A stretch of DNA of 64,000 nucleotides from Pseudomonadales bacterium (GTDB lineage: Bacteria; Pseudomonadota; Gammaproteobacteria; Pseudomonadales; UBA5518), in assembly GCA_024234165.1 (NCBI GenBank), contig JACKOP010000005.1, positions 1 to 64,000 of the forward strand, in the 5' to 3' direction. The notes below the pieces were generated by a model. It saw only the letters and a list, made by a program, of their open reading frames with translations. It did no database searches and was not told the origin of the DNA. The translations under genes and the position numbers were made by a program. Below, one piece after another: positions 15,641 to 23,624 of this stretch (positions within the stretch are counted from its first letter, which is position 1; every line of letters starts with the position of its first letter).

Positions 15641-16901
15641 GCTGGAAGTCTGGCTTTTCGCCGATCGTGTCGGCACGTTGGCCTTGGTCGATGGGCGACT
15701 AAGTTTTTGCTACGCACCCGATAGGCTGTCACACAAAAACGCCGTTGCCTTGTCCGCCTCGCTGCCCCTGCAGGCGGAGCCGTTCGACGATCGCAAAACG
15801 CGCCCGTTCTTTGCCGGTCTTCTACCCGAAGGGCAGATGCGCCGCCTGATTGCGCAACAGTTTCAGGTGTCTGACCAGAACGACTTTGCGCTGCTGGACC
15901 ACATCGGCGGCGAATGCGCCGGAGCCGTGACGTTCCTTGAGCCTGGGCAGGCTTTGCCTGTGCCGAACCGCAGCGATGGCGTTCAATGGCTGAGCGACGA
16001 GGAAGTCGTGGCCATTCTGGATGAATTGCCGCGTCGCCCCATGCTGGCAGGCAAAGACGGCTTGCGGCTTTCCTTGGCCGGTGCCCAAGACAAGTTGCCC
16101 GTGGTTTTCGATGGTGCGCGCATCGGGTTGCCCCGGGGCGGTACACCCAGCTCCCATATCCTGAAACCGGCCATTCACGCCGTCCCCGACAGTGTGACCA
16201 ACGAGGGATTCTGCATGGCACTGGCTGATGCCATGCGGCTCAAGCCGGCGAAATCAAGAATTCACCAGGTATTGGATCGCTCCTTTCTGCTGGTTGAGCG
16301 CTACGACCGACTGATCGATACCCAGGGGCACCGGCAACGGCTTCATCAAGAGGACTTTTGCCAGGCACTGGGCGTGGTGCCCGAAATGAAATACCAGAAT
16401 GAAGGTGGCCCGGATCTGGCGCAGTGCTTTGATCTGGTGCGCAGTGCGACACGCCCCAGTGCGCCGCAAGTCCTGCGACTGCTCGACTACGTGATTTTCA
16501 ATGCGCTGATTGGTAATCATGATGCGCACGCCAAGAATTTCTCTCTGCTGTACTCAGCCAAGGCTCCCGTTCTGGCACCGTTTTACGACACGCTCTCGAC
16601 TGCTGTGTATCCAACACTGACGCAGAAGATGGCGATGAAAATCGGCAGCAAGTACAAGTTCAGCGAAGTCCAGGCGCAGCATTGGGAGCAGTTCGCCGAA
16701 GGCGTAGGCTTTACCAAGGCGCAGGCTAAACGGCGCATTCTGGAGCTGGCAAAGTTACTGCCTGCGACGGCGCGCAAGCTCCAGTCTGACCCCGGACACA
16801 GTTTTGCTGGCAATGCCGTGGTTGAGCAAATCAATACCTTGATTGAACAACGCTGCGCCCTGACCTCGCTTCAGCTTGTGGCCTCGAACGCCAGGTGGTA
16901 G
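15630..16901 (+). CDS. hipA: HipA-like Ser/Thr kinase toxin
   Basis: A 423-residue kinase. Recognisable parts: N-terminal HipA_N (GTLALVDGRLSF, ALSASLPL, RPFFAGLLPEGQMR), the glycine-rich loop RLSLAGAQDK whose serine aligns with the autophosphorylated Ser150 of E. coli HipA, SSHILKP, the ERYDR strand, HQEDFCQALG, the catalytic GNHDAHAKN and the metal-binding YDTLST (DFG equivalent). All key residues are present, so an active kinase is expected; E. coli HipA phosphorylates glutamyl-tRNA synthetase. Start at 15630 rather than 15582 because MAHELEVWLF is the normal N terminus. Its 3' end overlaps the convergent acetyltransferase gene by 31 bases. Confidence 0.93.
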   Translation: MAHELEVWLFADRVGTLALVDGRLSFCYAPDRLSHKNAVALSASLPLQAEPFDDRKTRPFFAGLLPEGQMRRLIAQQFQVSDQNDFALLDHIGGECAGAVTFLEPGQALPVPNRSDGVQWLSDEEVVAILDELPRRPMLAGKDGLRLSLAGAQDKLPVVFDGARIGLPRGGTPSSHILKPAIHAVPDSVTNEGFCMALADAMRLKPAKSRIHQVLDRSFLLVERYDRLIDTQGHRQRLHQEDFCQALGVVPEMKYQNEGGPDLAQCFDLVRSATRPSAPQVLRLLDYVIFNALIGNHDAHAKNFSLLYSAKAPVLAPFYDTLSTAVYPTLTQKMAMKIGSKYKFSEVQAQHWEQFAEGVGFTKAQAKRRILELAKLLPATARKLQSDPGHSFAGNAVVEQINTLIEQRCALTSLQLVASNARW

Positions 16902-17377
16902 GTGACGATGCCGCGCGGCGTCATCGGTCCAAGGGGCAACGCCTGGAAATACTCAGGTGGCACACCCGGGAGAACCAGGTCGGGGCTGGCGCGAAAGCCG
17001 AAGCGGCCGTAATAGCTCGGGTCACCCAGCAGCACGCACCCCTGGGCGCTCTGCTGCCGCAGGGCGGCCAGTGCTGCCTGCATCAGAGCGGAGCCAATGC
17101 CACCGCGCTGGCGCGCGGGAAGTACCGAGATCGGGCCCAAACCGAACCAATGCGCGCTGCCATCACTGATGTTCACGGGTGACAGCGCCACGTGACCGAC
17201 CAGCACGTCATCGATCTCGGCCACGAGGGAGATCGAGAGCGCACCCGCGCGTCGCAGTGCGTTCACGACGTACTGCTCGGTATGACTGGTGTGTGTCGCA
17301 CTCAAAAAGGCCGCAACCGTGACGGTCTCGATGGCCAGTACATCCGCTGGCACTTCGTCTCGGATTTTTGCTGGCAT
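16871..17377 (-). CDS. GNAT-family N-acetyltransferase (YhbS-like)
   Basis: A 168-residue acetyltransferase. The acetyl-CoA binding motif A is LGPISVLPARQRGGIGSALM, followed by GCVLLGDPSYYGRFGFRASP, typical of the YhbS subgroup; the substrate is unknown. It converges with hipA and the two coding ends overlap by 31 bases. Stop-to-start distance to the downstream DUF808 gene is 38 bases reversed (that gene lies further along the minus-strand 5' side), so the two may share a transcript. Confidence 0.85.
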   Translation of the reverse strand: MPAKIRDEVPADVLAIETVTVAAFLSATHTSHTEQYVVNALRRAGALSISLVAEIDDVLVGHVALSPVNISDGSAHWFGLGPISVLPARQRGGIGSALMQAALAALRQQSAQGCVLLGDPSYYGRFGFRASPDLVLPGVPPEYFQALPLGPMTPRGIVTYHLAFEATS

Positions 17378-17415
17378 GGGTACCCCCGCCTCGATTCAAG
17401 GCCAGCAGCCGGATT

Positions 17416-18393
17416 TCACGCTTGCCGCATGCGCTGCGCCATCTGTACTGCACCCAGTACCAACAATCCTGCCAAGGCTCCGACGACGGCGTTGAGCCCA
17501 TTGCTTGCGAGAGCCTGCCACAGCCACCCCATGCTGCCCTGAGCAACGGCTTGTGCCGCGCCTTCCACGGCATGGTGCAAAAACTTGATGCCGTGCACCA
17601 GGATTCCTCCCCCCACCAGAAACATGGCTGCGGTGCCTGCGATGGCCAGAAATTTCATCAGCCAGGGAGCCAACGCCAGCAAGAAACGCCCGAGCACTTG
17701 TGCCGCAGCCTGGGGTTTGCGACCCAACCAAAGGCCCAAATCGTCGATCTTGACGATGCCTCCCACCAGGCCGTAAACCCCCACCGTCATGAGAACGGCA
17801 ATGGCGACCAGAACGGCCACCTGTTGCACGAAGCTGGCCGCAGCGACCGTGCCCAGAGCGATGACGATGATTTCCGCCGACAGGATGAAATCCGTACGCA
17901 CAGCGCCTTTTATCTTGTCCTTTTCCATGGCAACCAAATCCACGCTCTGGCTGGCATTGGCACGAGCGTGCTGGACGTGAGCCGCTTCGTCATCCGCCTT
18001 GCTGTGCAATAACTTGTGCAGCAGCTTTTCTGCACCTTCAAAGCACAAAAACGCTCCACCCAGCATCAACAGTGGCGTGATCAAGCTGGGCAGCAATGCG
18101 CTGATGAGCAAGGCGGCGGGAACCAGAATGCATTTGTTGATCAGCGACCCCTTGGCCACCGCCCACACTACGGGAAGCTCTCGATCCGCACGCACGTCCG
18201 CAACCTGCTGGGCATTGAGCGCCAGGTCATCACCGAGGACACCGGCTGTCTTCTGGGTCGCCACTTTGGTCATGGTCGTGACATCATCGGCGATCGCTGC
18301 GCTCTTCTTGGCTGCGACTTTGGTCATGAGCGCCACGTCATCGAGAATGGCGGCAATATCATCAAGCAAGGTCAACAAGCTGGCACCAGCCAT
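17416..18393 (-). CDS. DUF808 (YedI-like) membrane protein
   Basis: A 325-residue inner-membrane protein, starting MAGASLLTLLDDIAAILDDV. Family hallmarks are the DDVALMTKVAAKKSAAIADD repeats near the N terminus, GDDLALNAQQV, the LPVVWAVAKGSLINK segment and several hydrophobic spans (ILVPAALLISALLPSLITPL, IVIALGTVAAASFVQ, LVAIAVLMTVGVYGLVGGIV, and two near the C terminus). Function is unknown for the family. The ATG at 18393 is preferred because homologues start MAGASLL; an in-frame ATG at 18462 would add 23 unsupported residues. Confidence 0.85.
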   Translation of the reverse strand: MAGASLLTLLDDIAAILDDVALMTKVAAKKSAAIADDVTTMTKVATQKTAGVLGDDLALNAQQVADVRADRELPVVWAVAKGSLINKCILVPAALLISALLPSLITPLLMLGGAFLCFEGAEKLLHKLLHSKADDEAAHVQHARANASQSVDLVAMEKDKIKGAVRTDFILSAEIIVIALGTVAAASFVQQVAVLVAIAVLMTVGVYGLVGGIVKIDDLGLWLGRKPQAAAQVLGRFLLALAPWLMKFLAIAGTAAMFLVGGGILVHGIKFLHHAVEGAAQAVAQGSMGWLWQALASNGLNAVVGALAGLLVLGAVQMAQRMRQA

Positions 18394-18649
18394 CGGCGGA
18401 TTCCTGTACAAAGTGGCGAGTCGGCGAAATCCGCCGGGGTTCCACGCAGCGTAAGCGGTCAAACGAAGACGTTATATCTTTCCGTACGCCAGTATTGACC
18501 TCGTGCGATCGTGGACACAATCGCCGGCTCGACGATCGTGACCACGTTGCACGTCACATCCAGGCCAAAACGCAGCCCCGAGTCGTTCACCACCGCATCG
18601 CGTACCTTCTGCCTGCGTGTGCAGGTAATCGACTGTTCGGGTGGCGGCG
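18394..18649. other. No clear gene
   Basis: Contains the promoter region of the DUF808 gene and, on the plus strand, the likely former antitoxin or 5' part of a parE-like gene. Nothing here can be read as an intact protein. Confidence 0.3.
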
Positions 18650-18884
18650 AGCTTGCCTTCGAAGCCGTCGAGCAGGCATACACCCACATCGGATGCCGCC
18701 CGGGCACTGGCGCACCGCGCCACACCCATGAACTCAACCTGCCAGGGCGGCGTGCCTGGTCGCTGGCGCACCACCCGTACGTCGTGCTCTACACATCGAG
18801 CGCCCTGAACAAATCGACATCTGGCGCGTGTTGCATGGTCAGAGCGACACACCGGCGTGGATGCACGAACTCGACACGGTGTGA
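18650..18884 (+). pseudogene. ParE/RelE-type toxin remnant
   Basis: One frame reads AVEQAYTHIGCRPGTG, then HELNLPGRRAWSLAHHPYVV; after a one-base shift near 18797 it continues IERPEQIDIWRVLHGQSDTP and WMHELDTV before the stop at 18882-18884. The RVLHGQ-D-P ending is the hallmark of ParE toxins. The 5' end and the antitoxin are missing, so it is non-functional. Confidence 0.7.
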
Positions 18885-18910
18885 CGGCGGGCCAACCAAC
18901 GCCTTCACCG

Positions 18911-21259
18911 TTACTGCGGCAGTGCAAAAGCGATCAGATAATCCCCCTGCCTGGTACCCAGCATGGCGGAACCGCCAACAGCGAATACGACGTACTGCCG
19001 TCCGTTCTCCACGTAGGTCATTGGGGTTGCCTGCGGCCCGGCAGGTACATCTGCCTGCCATTTGAGCGCGCCCGTCTGGCTGTCGAATGCACGAACCCGG
19101 TTTTCGGCGGCGGCGCCGATGAAAGTCAGGCCACCCCGCGTGACCAGTGACCCACCGAAGTTGGGCGTGCCCAACGTCACATCGATTCCGAGAGACGACT
19201 GGTCACGGGTGCCCCCCAACGGGCGCGACCAGAGACGCGTCCTGTCCTTCAGATCGAAGGCTTCCAGCACCCCCCAGGGCGGCGGCGTGCACGGGATGCC
19301 CAGCGGTGACAGAAACATTTCGAGGGCCACACCATAGGGTGTCCCGGCCTGTTCCTGGTAATAGCCCTGTTCCTGCAACAGCTGCTTCTTCCGCTTGCCC
19401 TCGGCGATCGCCTCTTCCTTCTCGCTGTGGGGGACCAGCGTCCAGATCTGGGCGATGCGGTTCGAGTTGACGAACAACCGTTGTCGTTCCGGATCGATCG
19501 ACACCCCTCCCCAGTTCACGCCACCGACGGATGAGGGGTAGACCAGCGTGCCCCGCACTGAAGGCGGCGTGAACATCCCTTCATAACGGGTTTCGAGGAA
19601 GCGAGCGCGGCACCACACCTGATCGAAGGGCGTAAGCCCCCACATGGAGGCTTCCGACAGTTCGGGCGGTACGAGCGACGGCAATGTCGTCGGAAACGGT
19701 TGCGCTGGCGCCAGGATTTCACCCGGCACCGCGCCGCGCGGGGTTGGCCGCGTCTCCAGCGGCGTCACGGGCTCACCGGTTCGTCGGTCCAGCACGAAGA
19801 GCTGGCCGCTTTTGGTCGCCTGTATCAGCGCAGGGACCTTTCCCTTCGGCGTGTCGATATCCACCAGCGTTGCCTGTGCTGCGATATCGTAGTCCCAGAT
19901 ATCGCGATGCACGGTCTGGAACGACCAGCGCGGACGCCCGGTCGCGACATCGAGCGCGGTCACCGAACTGGCGTAGCGGGCCTTGTCATCGTCCTTCAGC
20001 CCGCCGAAGAAATCGGGGGTGGCATTGCCCATGCCGACATAGACCAGCCCCAGTGCCGCATCGCCACTGGCCACGCCCCAGGCGTTCGGCGCCCCGCGCG
20101 TATACACCTGCCCCAGCGCCGCAGGTGGCGCATCGGGCGCGACGGCCGGATCCCACGCCCAGCGCAGGACGCCCGTCACCGCGTCATAGCCCCGGATCAC
20201 CCCGGAGGGTTCGTCAACCGATGCGTTGTCCTTGATCGCACCGCCCACGACGATGACGCCGTTCACGATCGTCGGCGGCGACGTCAGGCCATAGTAGCCA
20301 GGCAAGACCTCGCCCAGCCCTTCGTGCAGGTCTATCGCTCCGTTCCTGCCGAAGGATTGGCAAGGTGCTCCGCTTTGCGCATCGAGGGCAACCAGCTTCC
20401 CGTCGATTACCGGCGCAATGATCCGCTGCGGACATTCCGCAGCACCGGGTGCCTCATGGTAAGCGACCCCCCGGCAGGTAATCGTACTCATGCCAGTCAT
20501 GTCCGGCTGCGGATCATGGCGCCAGCGTTCCGTGCCCGTCACCGCGTCCACGGCGATGACGGTACTCTCGGGGGTGCAGACATACAGCGTCGAACCCACC
20601 TTGAGCGGCGTGGTCTCAAGCGCTGGGTGATTGCCCTGCTTGAGATGGCGCAGCGCGCCCATACGCATGACCCAGGCCACTTCCAGCCGGCTGGCATTGG
20701 CCGTCGTGATCTGATCGGCCGGAGAAAAGCGACTCGCGCCCAGATCGTTGCCATAGTGCAGCCATTGCGCCGCATCACCGTGCATCGCCGTGCCCTGCGC
20801 CAGCGTGGTATCGGCATTGCCCGAATGGTTGTTGTGGAAGGCAAACCAGCCCATGGCAGCAATCGCGACAACACCGCCCAAAATGCCTGCGCCCCAACGC
20901 AACGACGTGCGATCACTCGCCGCCGGCGCGCACCCCACGAGCCACCACGGCGCCCATGCAACCACGCCGACCACGAGCGGCACGCCCACACGGGGCAGGG
21001 TCAGCCACAGATCGATACCCGTCTCACGCACCGCCCAGATCAGCGTCAACAGAACGACGCCGAGATAGACGAGCAAACCACGACGCCGCCTGCGTGCCAC
21101 CAGCACACCGGCAAGAACGGTTCCAAGACCCGCTGCAAGGTAATAGGCCGTGCCACCCCTAGACATCAGCCAACCGCCCGCGAGGCTGAGCGATATCCCG
21201 TACGCCAGAACGGCCAGACCGACGACGGCGGCAAGGATGCGGTTCGGTTCCTTGTTCAA
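18911..21259 (-). CDS. Membrane-bound PQQ-dependent dehydrogenase (glucose/quinate type)
   Basis: A 782-residue enzyme that oxidises a sugar or polyol in the periplasm and passes electrons to ubiquinone. The N terminus has five membrane spans (ILAAVVGLAVLAYGISLSLA, YYLAAGLGTVLAGVLVA, LLVYLGVVLLTLIWAV, PLVVGVVAWAPWWLVG, ILGGVVAIAAMGWFAF), as in E. coli Gcd. The rest is an eight-bladed propeller with WLHYGNDLGASRFSPADQI, STITCRGVAYHE, WSFQTVHRDIWDYDIAAQ and GGTRDQSSLGIDVTLGTPNF. I place the start at the TTG at 21259, six bases after GAGGTG; a GTG at 21268 is also possible. Substrate (glucose, quinate or shikimate) cannot be told apart here. No PQQ synthesis genes are in the window. Confidence 0.88.
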   Translation of the reverse strand: MNKEPNRILAAVVGLAVLAYGISLSLAGGWLMSRGGTAYYLAAGLGTVLAGVLVARRRRRGLLVYLGVVLLTLIWAVRETGIDLWLTLPRVGVPLVVGVVAWAPWWLVGCAPAASDRTSLRWGAGILGGVVAIAAMGWFAFHNNHSGNADTTLAQGTAMHGDAAQWLHYGNDLGASRFSPADQITTANASRLEVAWVMRMGALRHLKQGNHPALETTPLKVGSTLYVCTPESTVIAVDAVTGTERWRHDPQPDMTGMSTITCRGVAYHEAPGAAECPQRIIAPVIDGKLVALDAQSGAPCQSFGRNGAIDLHEGLGEVLPGYYGLTSPPTIVNGVIVVGGAIKDNASVDEPSGVIRGYDAVTGVLRWAWDPAVAPDAPPAALGQVYTRGAPNAWGVASGDAALGLVYVGMGNATPDFFGGLKDDDKARYASSVTALDVATGRPRWSFQTVHRDIWDYDIAAQATLVDIDTPKGKVPALIQATKSGQLFVLDRRTGEPVTPLETRPTPRGAVPGEILAPAQPFPTTLPSLVPPELSEASMWGLTPFDQVWCRARFLETRYEGMFTPPSVRGTLVYPSSVGGVNWGGVSIDPERQRLFVNSNRIAQIWTLVPHSEKEEAIAEGKRKKQLLQEQGYYQEQAGTPYGVALEMFLSPLGIPCTPPPWGVLEAFDLKDRTRLWSRPLGGTRDQSSLGIDVTLGTPNFGGSLVTRGGLTFIGAAAENRVRAFDSQTGALKWQADVPAGPQATPMTYVENGRQYVVFAVGGSAMLGTRQGDYLIAFALPQ

Positions 21260-21688
21260 TACACGCACCTCATCAGGTATCCCGTGCCATCCTTCGATAG
21301 CATCGCCGGGTTGCTGGCATCCATCGCCACACCTGCAAGCCTGGATGCAGCTGCGCGTGGTGTTGCCCGATGACCAGCCAGCCCGACTGAAACTGCTCGG
21401 CAGCAGTATGCTCGGGTAAAACCAGCTTTGCCAATCGAGGACAATTCGCCGAACCACGCCCCGCCTGATGGCGTCATTGCAACGGGGGCAACGCAGAGTG
21501 CGAACTGCCACGCAGACCGGGCCAGCCTCCGCTACATTGCCGACCCGGCGCCCGACTGGAAACTGCGGAGACACCCCTGCGCAAGCGCGCACTGCGCATC
21601 CCTGGCGACGCGTCCCTGGTTGAGGTTTCCCGCGTCGCAACGATAAGCTGACAACAACACCCATATTGCCAACCAGGAGGCAAACCGC
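21260..21688. other. Divergent intergenic region, no gene seen
   Basis: About 430 bases between the PQQ dehydrogenase and the LLM oxidoreductase. No supported ORF or RNA gene. The two divergent promoters must be here; the plus-strand gene has a clear CAGGAGG ribosome-binding site at its start. Confidence 0.4.
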
Positions 21689-22756
21689 ATGCGCGTCGGT
21701 ATCGCCCTGATCGAAGGCTACAGCTTCAGCCGCGACCCCGAGGAACTCGGCTTCCGTGGCCTTGCCGCAAGCGCCAGACGGATCGAGGAGTTGGGTTTCG
21801 ACGGCATCCTGTCGTCCGAAACGGCCGGCCATGACCCCTTTTTTCCCCTGCTGATCGCTGCCGAGCACACGAGTCACGTGGGACTCGCAACCGGCATTGC
21901 GGTCAGTTTTCCGCGCAGCCCGATGGTCACCGCGCAGATGGCCTGGGACCTGCAACGCCTGTCCGGCGGACGCTTTTCGCTCGGGCTCGGCACGCAGGTG
22001 AAGGGTCACAACGAGCGCCGCTACGCCACCCCGTGGACCTCGGCACCCGGACCGCGCATGCGCGAGTACGTGCAGTGCCTGCAAGCGATGTTCGAAAGCT
22101 TCCAGAATCCCGGCAAACCACGCTGGTTCGAGGGTGCACACTATCGCTTCTCGATGCTGCCACCGGTCTTTGCGCCCGAACCAATCGCACATCCGAAGAT
22201 TCCCATCCACCTGGCTGCCGTGAACCCGTACATGGCGCGACTGGCCGGTGAACTGGCTGACGGAGTATTCGCACATCCGGTCATCACGGCACGCTACCTG
22301 CGCGAAGTCATGCTGCCGGCAGTGGAAAAAGGCACGCACCGGGCCGGGCGTGATATGTCCGAAATCGACATCATCGGCGCACCCGTCGTGGTCACCGGGC
22401 GCGACGAGGCCGAACTCGACGAAGAGCGCAAGCTGCTGAAACGACGCGTGGCGTTCTACGCATCGACGCGAACCTATCGTCGCGTGTTCGAGGTGCACGG
22501 TTGGCAGGAACTCGGCGACCGCTTGCACGCACTCTCGGTCGAGGGGCGCTGGGAAGACATGACGCGCCTGATCCCGGACGAGATGGCCGAGGAGTTCGCC
22601 ACCATCGGCAGGCTCGAGGAAATCGGTGACCGCCTGCGTGAACGCTGGGGTGGATTGCTGACCACGCTGAACCTGCCGACCGATTACCCGCTGCGCACGC
22701 CCGAGGAGGCCAGGCTCGCACGCAACGCGGTCGAGACGTTGCAGCGCGCGGGCTGA
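21689..22756 (+). CDS. LLM-class flavin-dependent oxidoreductase
   Basis: A 355-residue luciferase-like monooxygenase fold protein: IEELGFDGILSSETAGHDPF, then HVGLATGIAVSFPRSPM, LQRLSGGRFSLGLGTQVKGH, PIHLAAVNPYMARLAGELAD. It belongs with the group annotated as F420-dependent LLM oxidoreductases (TIGR03617-like), although FMN could serve in a gammaproteobacterium. Substrate unknown. The ATG follows a strong CAGGAGG. It is a single-gene unit; the next gene is preceded by its own riboswitch. Confidence 0.85.
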   Translation: MRVGIALIEGYSFSRDPEELGFRGLAASARRIEELGFDGILSSETAGHDPFFPLLIAAEHTSHVGLATGIAVSFPRSPMVTAQMAWDLQRLSGGRFSLGLGTQVKGHNERRYATPWTSAPGPRMREYVQCLQAMFESFQNPGKPRWFEGAHYRFSMLPPVFAPEPIAHPKIPIHLAAVNPYMARLAGELADGVFAHPVITARYLREVMLPAVEKGTHRAGRDMSEIDIIGAPVVVTGRDEAELDEERKLLKRRVAFYASTRTYRRVFEVHGWQELGDRLHALSVEGRWEDMTRLIPDEMAEEFATIGRLEEIGDRLRERWGGLLTTLNLPTDYPLRTPEEARLARNAVETLQRAG

Positions 22757-22789
22757 CAGCGAGTTGACCGCTTGTCGCCTGCTGCCTGC

Positions 22790-22795
22790 TACAAT
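22790..22795 (+). promoter_or_regulatory. Possible -10 element of the riboswitch transcript
   Basis: TACAAT at 22790-22795, which would start RNA near 22802, exactly where the riboswitch begins. TTGACC at 22764 is 20 bases upstream, longer than ideal, so the -35 is uncertain. Confidence 0.45.
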
Positions 22796-22800
22796 CCGCG

Positions 22801-22912
22801 CCTCATTGGGGAGTAGCTGCTCTTCGGCATCGAAGAGGCTTGCGTCAACACACTTGACCGGCAGGTCGTGGCGCAAGCGGTACTGGGGCTTGGCGAGACC
22901 ATTGATCACGAC
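22801..22912 (+). ncRNA. yybP-ykoY manganese riboswitch
   Basis: The leader contains the conserved GGGGAGTAGC at 22809-22818, the GTCAACA motif at 22844 and the 3' GGCGAGACCATTGA. The outer helix P1 can form between TCATTGG (22803 onward) and CCATTGA (about 22899-22905) with one mismatch, and internal hairpin CTCTTCGGCATCGAAGAG is visible (22820-22837). This is the layout of the Mn2+-sensing yybP-ykoY class. It sits directly upstream of a TMEM165/GDT1-type exporter, the commonest target of this riboswitch in Gammaproteobacteria, so Mn2+ should turn the exporter on. Confidence 0.85.
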
Positions 22913-22944
22913 GCATCCGATGTGGCCGGGATGAGTCGTGATCA
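22903..22944 (+). promoter_or_regulatory. Expression-platform hairpin of the Mn riboswitch
   Basis: TGATCACGAC (22903-22912) pairs perfectly with GTCGTGATCA (22935-22944), extended by CATCC/GGATG inside. Its 5' arm shares TGA with the 3' strand of P1, so the hairpin and the Mn-bound aptamer compete. It ends about 30 bases before the ATG with no T run, which suggests control of ribosome access or Rho rather than intrinsic termination. Confidence 0.6.
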
Positions 22945-22973
22945 TTCGTCTGCCGCCGGGCCCGGATACTTCG

Positions 22974-23546
22974 ATGGAACCATTTCTGGTCTCGACGGGA
23001 GTTGTTGCCCTCGCCGAGGTCGGCGACAAGACCCAGTTGCTGGCCTTCGTTTTCGCCGCACGCTTCAAGAAGCCGCTGCCGATCATCCTCGGCATCCTCG
23101 TGGCCACCACCGTCAACCATAGCCTTGCCGGCGTGCTCGGTACCTGGATCAGTGCCAACGTGAGCGCGGACGTACTGCGCTGGGTCCTCGGTCTCTCGTT
23201 CATCGGCATGGCGATCTGGACGCTGATTCCCGACGAAATCGACAAGGACGACACCACGGCCGCCACTCGTCTCGGCGTGTTCGGAGCCACGCTCGTGACG
23301 TTCTTCCTCGCCGAAATGGGCGACAAGACCCAGATCGCCACGGTGGCCATGGCCGTGCACTTCGGCACACCGCTCCTGGTTGTGATCGGTACCACGCTCG
23401 GGATGCTGATCACCGACGTTCCTGCCGTCCTTGTCGGTGACCGGTTGGCAGCCAGGATTCCGATGGGACTCGTCCATTCGATCGCCGCTGCAATCTTCGC
23501 GCTGCTCGGCGCGGCAACCTTGCTCGGCACAGGTCCGGACTCCTGA
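22974..23546 (+). CDS. mneA: TMEM165/GDT1 (UPF0016) manganese exporter, MneA-like
   Basis: A 190-residue membrane protein with two inverted repeats, each carrying the family signature E-x-G-D-K-T: EVGDKTQLLAFVFAARF near residue 15 and EMGDKTQIATVAMAVHF near residue 112. About six hydrophobic spans surround them (for example IILGILVATTVNHSLAGVLG and ALLGAATLLG). The family exports Mn2+ (Ca2+/Mn2+ in eukaryotes). I chose the ATG at 22974 so the protein starts MEPFLVSTGVVALAEVGDKT; an in-frame start at 22938 would lie inside the leader hairpin. Control by the upstream manganese riboswitch agrees with the function. Confidence 0.9.
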   Translation: MEPFLVSTGVVALAEVGDKTQLLAFVFAARFKKPLPIILGILVATTVNHSLAGVLGTWISANVSADVLRWVLGLSFIGMAIWTLIPDEIDKDDTTAATRLGVFGATLVTFFLAEMGDKTQIATVAMAVHFGTPLLVVIGTTLGMLITDVPAVLVGDRLAARIPMGLVHSIAAAIFALLGAATLLGTGPDS

Positions 23547-23624
23547 ATCGGAGTGCCGGTATCAAGTTTGCGCCCGACTGGCCGATCACGTGCTGCATGA
23601 ATCCCTTGCCGCACGGGTGTGCCC

